DNA of 64,000 bases, from assembly GCA_905221605.1 (NCBI GenBank), contig CAJNDS010000565.1:48170-112169 (forward strand). Direction: 5' to 3'. A program made the position numbers and the translations under genes. Every line of letters starts with the position of its first letter. Position 1 is the stretch's first letter. The stretch comes from Symbiodinium natans (lineage: Eukaryota > Sar > Dinophyceae > Suessiales > Symbiodiniaceae). Shown here piece after piece: positions 29,436-38,800 of the stretch. A model generated the notes under the pieces. The model was not told the DNA's origin, did not search any database, and saw only the letters and a list, made by a program, of their open reading frames with translations.

Positions 29436-32400
29436 CTCTGAGGCGCAGGTCCACGTGACTGATGATAAAGATGTAGCACAGCTTGGTGAGGAGCTTGTGC
29501 TCTCTTCTTCCGATGATGAGATCCCTGAAGGGGAGTCATCACCGAAACATGTCCCGTGCTCGGCCTCAGTTCCGCCTCAGCCGCTTTCCAGCAACCCCGA
29601 AGCTTTTGCGTCTCAGCTGCTCAAGAAGCCGTGGCTTGAGGCGAGCGATGTTTTGCAGCTTTTTGAGATGTTGCCAATGGCCGCGCCCCAGCGTGGAACT
29701 GAGGGCAAGGCCTTTGCTACCGGAGCGTTCGCTCGGGTCAAGGTTGGGTTGCGTACTAATGTTGCTGTTTTCCCTCAGGCGTCCCGCGTCTTTGCATCGT
29801 TCGTGCGCCAATCTGCCCCAGGGCATAAGTTCACTTCAGTTGTGGTTTTTGAAGGGGTTCGCGCAAAACCCCACCGTGATCAGCAGAATTCTTGTGTGCC
29901 CAATCTGGTGGTTCCTTTGTCGAGTTTCGAGAAGGGTGAAATTTGGGTGGCCACTGACTCTGGCACTGTCTCTCGACAGGTCAATGGCCAGCAGCAGAAG
30001 GGAGTTCTCTTGCCCGTGGGAGCCGGGCCCGTGCTCTTTGATGCGCGTCGTGCTCTGCATCTCACTGAGCCTTGGAAAGGCCGCCGTGTGGTCTTAGTGG
30101 CCTTTTCTATCGGTGCATTTTCGAGGCTGTCCGCCGAGGCTTCTGCCCGCTTGTCTGCCCTGCAGTTTAACTTGCCAGACCAGCCCGATGCTGTTGCGTT
30201 CCAAGTGCGCCCGCAATTGCCGGTGCGTCTTCCCTGGCCGCCTCGATTGCCCATCCTTGCATCTGTGCCTTCGGTTCCCGACATTCCTAAGCCGACTGCT
30301 GGTGAGCCCTTGTTCTTAGAGCTATGTGCTGGTACTGCCATGTTGTCGCGCTGCTTTCATGAGGTCGGCGTCCCGGTCATGCCCATTGACCACCAACACA
30401 ATCGGCACCTTCCGTTGGCTAAGGTGTGTAACCTCAGCCTCACTGAGGATTCGACCTGGGACTTCCTAAGACACTTGATTGACACTTGCGACATCCTGTT
30501 TGTGCATGCCGCTCCACCGTGCGGCACATGCTCTATGGCCCGGCATATCCGGCGCAAGGGTGTGTCTGCTGGCCCTCTTCGTTCAGAGCAGTTCCCTATG
30601 GGCTTGCCGTCCCTGAACGGCGTCGACCGGGCAAAGGTTGAGGCAGCCAACCAGATTTACACTAAGCTGGGTCTTTTCCTGCAGGACTTGGGTCGTCGAG
30701 CTATTCCTTGGTCTGTCGAGAATCCTGAGTCGAGTATGCTCTGGCAGCTGCCCTGTTTCCAGCCCTTGGTGAAGGACAACCATGTCTTCTCCTTCGACAT
30801 GTGTTGTTATGGGGGGTCCCGTCTGACCCACAGGTCTTTGCTCACTTCGTGCTTTGGGCTACGCCATTTTCGCCAGCGGTGTTCCGGGGGGCATGAACAT
30901 TTGCCGTGGACACCAAAGGTTGCCCCAGGTGGAAAGGTGCACTTCCCTACGGCAGACGAGGCGGCATATCCGCGCCCGTTCTGCGTGCAATTTGTGGCGC
31001 TCGTTTTCCGCCACCTTGGGCGGCCCCTGCCTGCCGCGCCTGCCCCTCAGGTGTCAGCCCAGGCGTCTGCCTCTTCAGCTCGCCAGCCCCGTGGGCGTCG
31101 TATTCCTCCTGTCATGCCTGAGTTCAAGCGTGTGCTCGTGTATCAGGTTGCTGCGTTGCCCCAGGTGGATCACAAGCGTCGCTTGCTGCAACCTTTGCGG
31201 GATGCCCCGGCGGGCTCCAAGCTTATCTCCTCGACGTCGTTGCTCTCTGAAGTGGGGTTGAGTAGCGCCTCGGAGACAACGGTTCAGGCAGATGCCCTAG
31301 TCGTCGATTCGAGCTCGTCTGAGTCAGGTGACACTGTGTCTCCAGTGGGTCCGGATGACCAGGCCAGTGCGTGTTTTGAAGTGTCGCTGGGTGTGTATGC
31401 TTCCCCCGAAGAATTTGTGGAAGAATGCCTGAACGTTGAGCATCCCTTTGATCAGCTGCATGCTGCGCCTGATGTGCTCAAACAGTGCCTTTTTGACATG
31501 CTGACCAAAGGGCCTGCTTGGGTAGTGGATCGTAGGGCGAAGCTGCTCAAGAAGTGGACCCAGTGGGCTCGCGACCTTGAGGCCGAGGAAGCTGGCCTTC
31601 GCAAGTCGTTAGACCCTGAGGTTGCAAAGGTGTTGCAAGGCAAAAGGCTCCTGCTTCTTGAGAAGATTGCGTCGTCAATCGGCTGGGTTGACATGGGCGT
31701 TTTCGCTGAGCTTAGGAAGGGCTTTGATTTGGTGGGGCATGCAAAGCACACGGGAGTTTTCGCGCTTGAGCCCAGGCCTCCGAAGCTTCCTAAGGATGAC
31801 TTTCTTGCTGCCACAAAATTTCTTAGGCCAGCCCTACTGGGTAAGGTAAAATCGTCGTCCGTGGATCGCAATGCGCGTGAGCTGTGGGAAAAGACGATGC
31901 AGGAGGTGGAGAGTGGTATGTTGGAGGGACCTCTGTCGTCGCAGCAGCTGGACGATAGGCATCCCTCTGGCTGGTTGCCCACTCGGCGTTTCGGGGTGGA
32001 GCAGACTTCTGCTGCCGGGCGCAAGCTGCGGCCTGTTGATGATTTCACCGAGAACAAGGTGAATCTTGCCTTTGGGTCTATGGAGAAGCTGGACTTGAAT
32101 GCGCTTGATCAACTTATCTGCACCTGCCGCATCTGGGCAAGGGCCATGTGTGGGGGGCATGATTGTGAGCTCGTGCTTTCCTCGGGGCTTGTGCTCAAGG
32201 GCCGTGTGCATCCTGGTTGGAAGAAGGCAGGGCATCAGCCGCTTCTGACCACGCTTGATCTTCGAGCTGCCTACAAGCAGTTCGCAGTGTCGGCCGACTC
32301 GCGAGCTTGGGCAGTTATCGCTTTGCTTAACCCTGATACGCTGGTGCCGGGCCTTTTCGAGTCGAAGGCGTTGCCTTTTGGCAGCGCGGCCTCGGTGCTG

Positions 32401-33452
32401 CATTTCAACCGTCTCTCGAGATTGTTGTGGAGGTTGGGGGTTGAGCTTTTGATCCCATGGGGAAACTTTTTCGACGATTTCCCTGCAATGTCACCGAGTG
32501 CCATTTCAGACAATACCATGAGTACAATGACTGCCTTGTGTTCCCTTCTCGGGTTCGCCTTTGCTGACGACAAGCTTAGCCCCTTCCAGCCTGCTGCCAC
32601 CATGTTGGGGGTTGAGGTTGATTGTTCAAGGTGTGATGAGGGTTTGGTGCTCGTAAGGAACAAGCCTGGTCGTGCTGAGGAACTCGTCGTGTCTCTTGAA
32701 GAGTTTCTGCGCGAGGGAGTGATCTCTCGAAAGCGTTACCTCAGTCTCATGGGTCGGCTCCACTACACTGATTCATACATACTTGGCAAGTCGGGCCGTT
32801 TGATCATGGCTGACATTCGCTCGTGGGCAAAGGGGCATTGTTCCGATGAATTGGTCTTGGACGATGCAGCACGGGAATCGCTGCGTCTGTTCATTGCGCG
32901 TCTCCGTGCTTGTGAGCCTCGCCAGGTGCCTTGTGGAGTGGCAAGCCATGTCGTGCACGTCTTCACGGATGGCGCCAGTGAGGGTGAGGTGCACTCGATT
33001 GGTGGGGTCCTTGTAGTGCAAGGTAGGCTGCATTCGTGCTTTGGGTCACTTGTTCCCGATCACTTGATCAGCAAATGGACCTCCACGATGCGACACATTA
33101 TCGGGCCGGTTGAATCATATGCGGTTGCCGTGGCAAGGCGAGTCTGGCACCAGTTCATTGCTTCGCAGCGCGCTTTGTTTTTCATCGATAATGTGCAGGC
33201 ACAAGACTCCTACATAAAGGGCACCTCTGCCAACCCTCACGTGCGGGAAATCCTCCTTTCCTTCGAGGAGTCGGAGAAGCTTTCCCCTTCCTGGACTGGT
33301 TCGCCCGTGTGGCGAGTCCAAGCAATGTCGCAGACGAGCCGTCACGTGCTGCCTTCGAGTTTCTGCATAAGGCTCAATGTCGCAGGGTCACTCCCTCGTG
33401 TCCCATAAGTGGTTTTGACCTTGTGGATCTTGGCGCCCTTGGAAAAATTTGA
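29431..33452 (+). CDS. Pol of YR element 2: 2OG-Fe(II) oxygenase-like, MTase-like, RT, RNase H
   Basis: Domains in order. (1) 2OG-Fe(II)-oxygenase-like, ~29716-30135: KPHRDQQN gives HxD, and ALHLTEPWKGRRVVLVAF gives the distal His and Arg. (2) Divergent cytosine-methyltransferase-like, ~30300-30900: LFLELCAGTAMLSRCF (motif I), HAAPPCGTCSMAR (motif IV Cys), WSVENPESSMLW (motif VI). (3) RT, ~31870-32700: TTLDLRAAYKQFAV, KALPFGSAASVLHFN, and NFFDDFPAM replacing YxDD. (4) RNase H, from ~32945: VHVFTDGASEG, PVESYAVAVA, FFIDNVQAQDSYIKG. Around 33265-33285 the frame shifts; the RNase H end (FLDWFARVASP, NVADEPSR) reads to a stop at 33450-33452 in another frame. There is no own ATG near the start, which fits expression by readthrough from gag. 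Confidence 0.8.
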
Positions 33453-33461
33453 AAGTGGGGT

Positions 33462-33640
33462 GAAGGGGGCGGACGCCAGATCCGTTTCGCCCCATGCGAC
33501 AAAAGGAGTGCATCCGAGCTTTCAGGCATGTGGGATCCGTTGCTTTGCGATTGCACCTTCATGTGAGTGCTGAGCTTTGCAATTCCCTTTCAAGACATCT
33601 TAGAGTTTTCTTGGTGGTTTGAAAATCCTTTTATGAAAAG
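33462..33640 (+). repeat. Split direct repeat B1
   Basis: 179 bp, matching 34145-34323. It starts GAAGGGGGCGGACGCC, 10 bp after the pol stop, and ends CCTTTTATGAAAAG. Confidence 0.9.
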
Positions 33641-33935
33641 GGATTCAGTAGAAAGCAAGCGCATCTACGATCCCTTTTTCATCTTAGGACAGCGAGGGTA
33701 CGAGCGTTTTCAAACTGAGATTTTCTTGGACATATGCCGTTGGTCACCTGTGCAAGCTTTGAGGGCACAATGCATCACTGCCTGTGCACGTGAGTGTGAT
33801 TGATGTGCAATGCAGTTTTGTGGGTCAGTTTTGCTTGACTTGCGTTTTCCTTCATGTGCAGAAATTTTCTTGAACGGGTTGCCATCCCGGCTTGCAACGC
33901 AGTGCTCAAGTGTGAGCGCCACAGAGAAAATTTTA
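33640..33935 (+). repeat. Split direct repeat A2
   Basis: Matches A1 at 25307-25602. It joins B1 directly, giving a GAAAAG/GGATTC junction that mirrors B2 end joined to A1 start. Confidence 0.9.
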
Positions 33936-34144
33936 CCCACCCACCACTCCCTGCTCTGGCCCGGGTGCCATGAGCAGTTGTGTGCACTGCCGTGCTTTGA
34001 CCTGCTTGACAGACGCTTCAGTCTCGGCCCTGCCGGACTCGTTGGTTTCACATCGAATCCGTAGAAGCTGTAGCCACAGCTCCGTAGGCAGTAGCCCGTA
34101 GCTGGCGTGCGTGCTACTCTCCCACCCGCCTCACCCACGCCCCC
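33936..34144 (+). other. Spacer between A2 and B2
   Basis: 209 bp present only here, between the A2 and B2 repeats of the YR element. No coding signal. Confidence 0.6.
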
Positions 34145-34323
34145 GAAGGGGGCGGACGCCAGATCCGTTTCGCCCCATGCGACAAAAGGAGTGCATCCGA
34201 GCTTTCAGGCATGTGGGATCCGTTGCTTTGCGATTGCACCTTCATGTGAGTGCTGAGCTTTGCAATTCCCTTTCAAGACATCTTAGAGTTTTCTTGGTGG
34301 TTTGAAAATCCTTTTATGAAAAG
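34145..34323 (+). repeat. Split direct repeat B2 (right end of YR element 2)
   Basis: Matches B1 at 33462-33640. Its last bases, ATGAAAAG, set the right boundary of the element. Confidence 0.9.
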
Positions 34324-35749
34324 CTCCTTCTTGGCCTTGCTGCAAGCCTGCGATTCAAAGCTTGAACACAGAGTGACACTCTAAACAGTTGGGGCTACAG
34401 ACAGCAAAAACAATCAGTAAACATCATTATTGAAAACCATAATCAATCGACGCTGAACACCCTGAACGTATGGTCACCGTATGGTGAATGGGGATGGCCC
34501 TGACACCAGCGGGGTTTAGGGTTTAGGTTTGAGCCTTGAGGAAGAGGTCATTGTTAAGGGCATAGGGGGACCCTGTAATCCCTACATAACCCATAGACCC
34601 TGAACACCCTGCAAAAGTGTGTGCACGTGTGACAGAGTGTGTCATGCATGTTCTTGATGTGAATAATCTCAGTGTTTACAAATTGAATGTATTACGCGTA
34701 TTGTTATTGTCTGCATGTATGCCATGTGTGCATGCTTGCATGCATGTATGTTTGTTTGTATGTCATGTGTCACTGTATGTACGTCAAATTCGATATACGC
34801 TGTGCTTATTTGTGGTGATTCTTGGTTGTTTGTTGTATGTCTCCTGGTCTGTTGTGTTGTGCTGCGTTCTGCTGTTTTGCTTGGCAGTTTCTTGTGCGTT
34901 CGGGGGCTGATTAACAGACAGAGATCTTGGCATGTCAAATGTGTGTATTAAGATTTGGGGTTCAGGGTTTCGAGTCACAAGCAACCAGTCAACAGTCAAG
35001 CAAAAAAGCAAGCGCGCGAGTAAGCACATAAGCACACAAGCGCACAAGCACACGCCAGCACACAAGTTCCAGGTTTTAGAGAGGGTTTTACGGTCAAGCT
35101 CACCTTTCTCACTCTTAGCACTCACGCGGTGGGGCAGCAGGCGACAGGATTGAGTCGGTCAACCTGTCAGCCGCTGCAAGTCTTGCAGTGGCCGTTATTG
35201 CATTAAGGCTGCTAGCTGCCAACTGCCAAAAAACTGTTTGTATGGAACTGGGGTAGTAAGCAAGCTGTATTATGTCAGAGCCAGGCCGGATGGCAAGCTA
35301 CGGCAGCCGATTAAAGCTGTGCCAAAGAGCGGCAATTCCAGACATCATTGAGGTGCCTCAGACTCCTAAGCCTAGGCTAGTTGCCCAGCCCGTCGTGCCA
35401 TGCAGCAATCACGAAAATCCGCGTAGCACGCGCTAGAGTCATCATGAGGGAGTCTTATAAATCAGATCGAGGGCATGGGCTAGACTGACAGGTGACTTGT
35501 TGATAGTGTTCACGGGCTGGGGCTTTGTAGTAGCCAGAAGCTCCGAGCAAATCGAGCCCGGATTGTATGCAGAAGCGGCAGAAAGTAAGACCTATGGCCC
35601 GCTGACGTCCTCTGGATCTCCAGATTGCTGCCTTAACGCAAATCTTATTTCCCAGCCCTAAACCCCGATGCACAACATCCCGCCGCCTCGAAAACCCGGG
35701 TTTTTGGCAGGGTAACAGCAGCAGCACATGAAGTTATGCGCCAGTGGAG

Positions 35750-35903
35750 TTAATTTGAACCACCTTTTGACTCTGAGTTCTATTGGGTTCCCCCGAACTC
35801 GATAGTTCATGTATTGTCTGATGAACACATACAAATGGCTTTTGAAAACAATCGCGTGAAAGCCGAGCTTAATCAAGGTGACTCAAAAGGTGGTTCAAAT
35901 TAA
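35750..35903. repeat. Foldback (MITE-like) inverted repeat, 21-bp arms
   Basis: The arms at 35750-35770 and 35883-35903 are exact reverse complements (core GAACCACCTTTTGA / TCAAAAGGTGGTTC) with a 112-bp loop. The arms extend a few bases with mismatches. No ORF lies inside. Confidence 0.7.
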
Positions 35904-36263
35904 AATTAACTTAATGACTTTGGGCTAGTTACTGAATGTATCTTCGGGCCGAATTCTGCGACTAACAAAGGGCTTTCGTTTGAGGTTCATTTGACGCAAC
36001 CTCATGAGCGCATCCGGCTCAGGGCGCACGGTAAAGATTGCCCAAACGCATGCGGGCAAAGCTGTGCAAGATGGACAGGACGCTGACTGTTTGTCAGGTG
36101 TCAAATTCCATGTCTGCGTGTTCGCGATCATGAACAGCAGAATAATTCCGCTTTAACGACCGGGCCGGCCTATGGCTGTCATATTCAAAATCCTGCATGA
36201 CTCCGTGACCAATTACACTTAGAGTACTGTGGGTATTGGGAACAATGTAACTCAAAGTAAACC

Positions 36264-36354
36264 CCAAAAAGTTGGAAACTGGATTAAGGATGCCAAGTGC
36301 TGGGATTCTGTACACCCATTCAAGGATTGAGGCTATTGGGTTTCCAACTTTTGG
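36264..36354. repeat. Foldback inverted repeat, ~15-bp arms
   Basis: CCAAAAAGTTGGAAAC at 36264-36279 and GTTTCCAACTTTTGG at 36340-36354 are inverted copies differing by one A. Confidence 0.6.
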
Positions 36355-36417
36355 CTTCTACGCTAAGTTCTGGGGTCATGCAGTATTTTTGACCATGAAC
36401 GCCACATGACTTGGGAG

Positions 36418-36995
36418 TCACTGCTCGTAGCGCTCAAAGAAGTCCTCGGCCTCCCGGAGCAGCTCGTCCCAACTCTGGAGCGCGCTATCGGGAATGGCGG
36501 TGGCGGGCCCATGCTGGCGCTTGCAGTAGTAGGCATAGAACGCCTCCACAAATCCATTGACTCGCGAATGGGCACGGGGATGCCGCTTAGCCAGCCACAC
36601 CAGGCCGGCTTCCACGTAGGGTCCAACCGTGCCCGGGTTGGACATCAGCTCCCTCGTGCCCGGAATCAAGATAAGCACAGCGTTTGTAAGGGTCCCATTC
36701 CCATAGCCATCGTTCAGATCCTCATGGTAGGCGTCGTGCTGATCAGGGAGAAGTGCAGCCTTGTTTTCGTTGAGAAATCTGATGCGCTTGTCCATAAGCT
36801 TCCTCTCCACATCCAGTAGGCATGATACGCATCCGCCAGGCTGCCCCATGACGAGCGAAGAAAGTCGGCCGGAGGTGCATGCCTGCACTTGCGGCACCCA
36901 AACAAGTCGCCAATCACGGGCTGACTGTGTGCCCGCTGACTTGGACTCCAGTGCCTGGGCCCGCTCAGGACTTCCATGCACGCGGGGCACTGCAT
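36418..36995 (-). pseudogene. Decayed ORF with Cys-rich N-part, function unknown
   Basis: On the minus strand one frame reads QCPACMEVLSGPRHW then GCRKCRHAPPADFLRSSWGS, a CxxC...CxxC set suited to zinc. Another frame continues from about 36830 with LDVERKLMDKRIRFLNENK, a helical ~130-residue segment ending DELLREAEDFFERYEQ at the stop. The two look like one protein split by a frameshift near 36820-36840. I recognise no family. It lies just outside the giant element and on the opposite strand from nearly everything else in the window. Confidence 0.4.
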
Positions 36996-37207
36996 GGCAG
37001 CAGGAAGCTGTAGACCCGGAGTTGCTAAGGGCTACAAAATTGATGCAAACACTGCAGAAGTGCACCGGGCACACACAGCAAAACACTGCAAGGATCTCCC
37101 ACACATGGCACAGAGCATGGCAACATGCATTAGTTGGAGATCTGGCCGCCTCGCAAACCTGGGTCACGGCTGCGCAGGGCAGCGTCCATAGCCTCGGGCA
37201 CACGCTG

Positions 37208-37480
<273 letters not shown>

Positions 37481-37584
37481 CACACCGCTGTACATGCGGG
37501 AACGTCAACAAGCACTGCATACGAGAGCGAAAAGAAGCACGAATTTGCGATCTAACAAGTTTTTGCACATGATATTCAGCAGGG

Positions 37585-37664
37585 GGCAGGAGCACCTTGG
37601 TCAGTCTCCTGCCAACGAAGACACTGACCAATGGTGGTGAAATCAACTCCGGACGCGGAGTTGA
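37585..37664 (+). ncRNA. Structured RNA motif in U1: pseudoknot plus GACG hairpin
   Basis: Helix a: GGCAGGAG (37585-37592) with CTCCTGCC (37606-37613). Helix b: TTGGTCAGT (37597-37605) with ACTGACCAA (37623-37631), interleaved with a to form an H-type pseudoknot. Helix c: TCAACTCCG (37643-37651) with CGGAGTTGA (37656-37664), loop GACG. U3 keeps all three helices with different sequence. It is not a hammerhead core. Confidence 0.7.
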
Positions 37665-37919
37665 CGTACCTGCAGTGATGGTTATAGACGTCCTGTAACG
37701 CAAGCTGTGTATGGTGCATCATTGCTGTTGCTTCAACCAGTCCTTCAAGAACGAGATTTTCATTTTGGGCATTTGGTATTTGAGCATGGGTGAATTCTTG
37801 ATGCCGTGAGCATGACACACCCCAAACCCCAGAAGACCTCGAGCCCATCAAGCTTGAGTGGATCGTGATGCTTTCAGCTTGTGTGTTGTGAATAGCAGCT
37901 GAGCAGAATTGCGTGAGCA

Positions 37920-38270
37920 TGTCACTTTAGCATGGTGATGGAACGAGCATGATGATGGACGAAAGCATGGAGAAGGTTCGGAACATGAGTGTTAGAGCAT
38001 TTGAGCATGCACTGTGGAGCATCGGAGCGCGATGAGCAGAGTTGCGGGAGCATGAAGTGTGTAGCATCAGAGCATGACTTGCAGAGCATCTGAGCGTGAT
38101 GAGCAGAATTGTGCCAGCATCAATTGTGGGGCATCAGAGCATGAATTGTAGAGCTTCTGAGCGTGGTGAGCAAGCTTCTGAGCGTGGTGAGCAAACTTGG
38201 TTGAGCATGAGTGGTGGAGCATCAGAGCATGACTTGCAGAGCATCTGAGCGTGATGAGCACAGTTGAAGG
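37920..38270. repeat. Degenerate AGCATG/GAGCATCTGAGCG tandem repeats in U1
   Basis: Irregular copies of GAGCATCTGAGCGTGATGAGCAGA-type units of about 25-45 bp. Related arrays lie at 59560-59890 and 60660-61010. Antisense frames through them are repeat artefacts. Confidence 0.75.
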
Positions 38271-38432
38271 AACATTTCAAGTACCTCATAGTATATTTCA
38301 TATAAACCTTCATTCGCGACCCTTCTACCTCATCACTTTCGGACTCCTCTACTACCTCTTGCTTGAGCATCTCTACCTTCGGAGCATCTCCATCTACCAG
38401 TTTATGTGGAAGCACTAAAACAAAAAGTGTGT

Positions 38433-38800
38433 TATACAGCCAGCCCGCCCTCGCCTTGGGCCGCGGGTGTAGGTGGAGCCTCGCTCCTACGCGTTCATGC
38501 TGCCTATGTTAGTCTTCACTTCGGTGCGGACGCATAGGATAATCCAAAAATGTGAGCTCACCTGGCGAGTGAGAATGCAAAGTACTATTGTTTTCGTGCA
38601 CTAGTAACATGCCGGGCCCACTAATGTGGGTGCCACCGATGCCCAGCAAGACGGCCGGCGTGCCGTATGTTCCTCGATTGTTAGACCTGAACCAGCATCC
38701 GGAGATGTTAGCAACATTCTTTTTGTTACGTCTTTGCCGTAACGGTTTCATAGGTCAGAGTAGTGAGTAGCTCGTACCCCAGCTACATCGGACTCGCACC
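38433..38800 (+). promoter_or_regulatory. Leader of giant-element body, copy 1
   Basis: 368 bp between U1 and ORF1, closely matched by 61200-61568 before ORF1 of copy 2. It has a GC-rich segment (AGCCCGCCCTCGCCTTGGGC) and no ORF. As the conserved 5' end of the body it is a good place to look for a promoter or trans-splice acceptor. Confidence 0.5.

Larger units (their letters stand above)
25307..34323 (+). mobile_element. YR retroelement 2 with split direct repeats (A1 ... B1-A2-B2), nearly complete
   Basis: A 296-bp repeat (A) lies at 25307-25602 and 33640-33935. A 179-bp repeat (B) lies at 33462-33640 and 34145-34323. Order A1-body-B1-A2-B2 is the split-direct-repeat design of PAT/Ngaro-type YR retrotransposons, where the B1/A2 junction recreates the joined ends of a circular intermediate. 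The body holds YR, gag and pol, all + strand. No target-site duplication is expected or seen. Pol has a frameshift in the RNase H end, so this copy is at best slightly damaged. Confidence 0.85.
34324..36417. other. Non-coding stretch with telomere traces and two foldback repeats
   Basis: No credible gene. Contains short TTTAGGG traces (34511-34528, 34960-34972), a TG/T-rich low-complexity segment (34600-34900), and two inverted repeats annotated below. Confidence 0.55.

Noticed and set aside
37585-37664. Hammerhead, HDV-like or pistol ribozyme in the LTR-like units
   Set aside because: No CUGANGA...GAAA core. The helix order differs from HDV. Pistol shares a hairpin-loop pseudoknot followed by a hairpin, but its third helix and conserved linkers are not visible.
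37920-38270. CRISPR-like array
   Set aside because: AGCATG-rich units are irregular in length, lack uniform spacers and belong to a eukaryotic retroelement unit.
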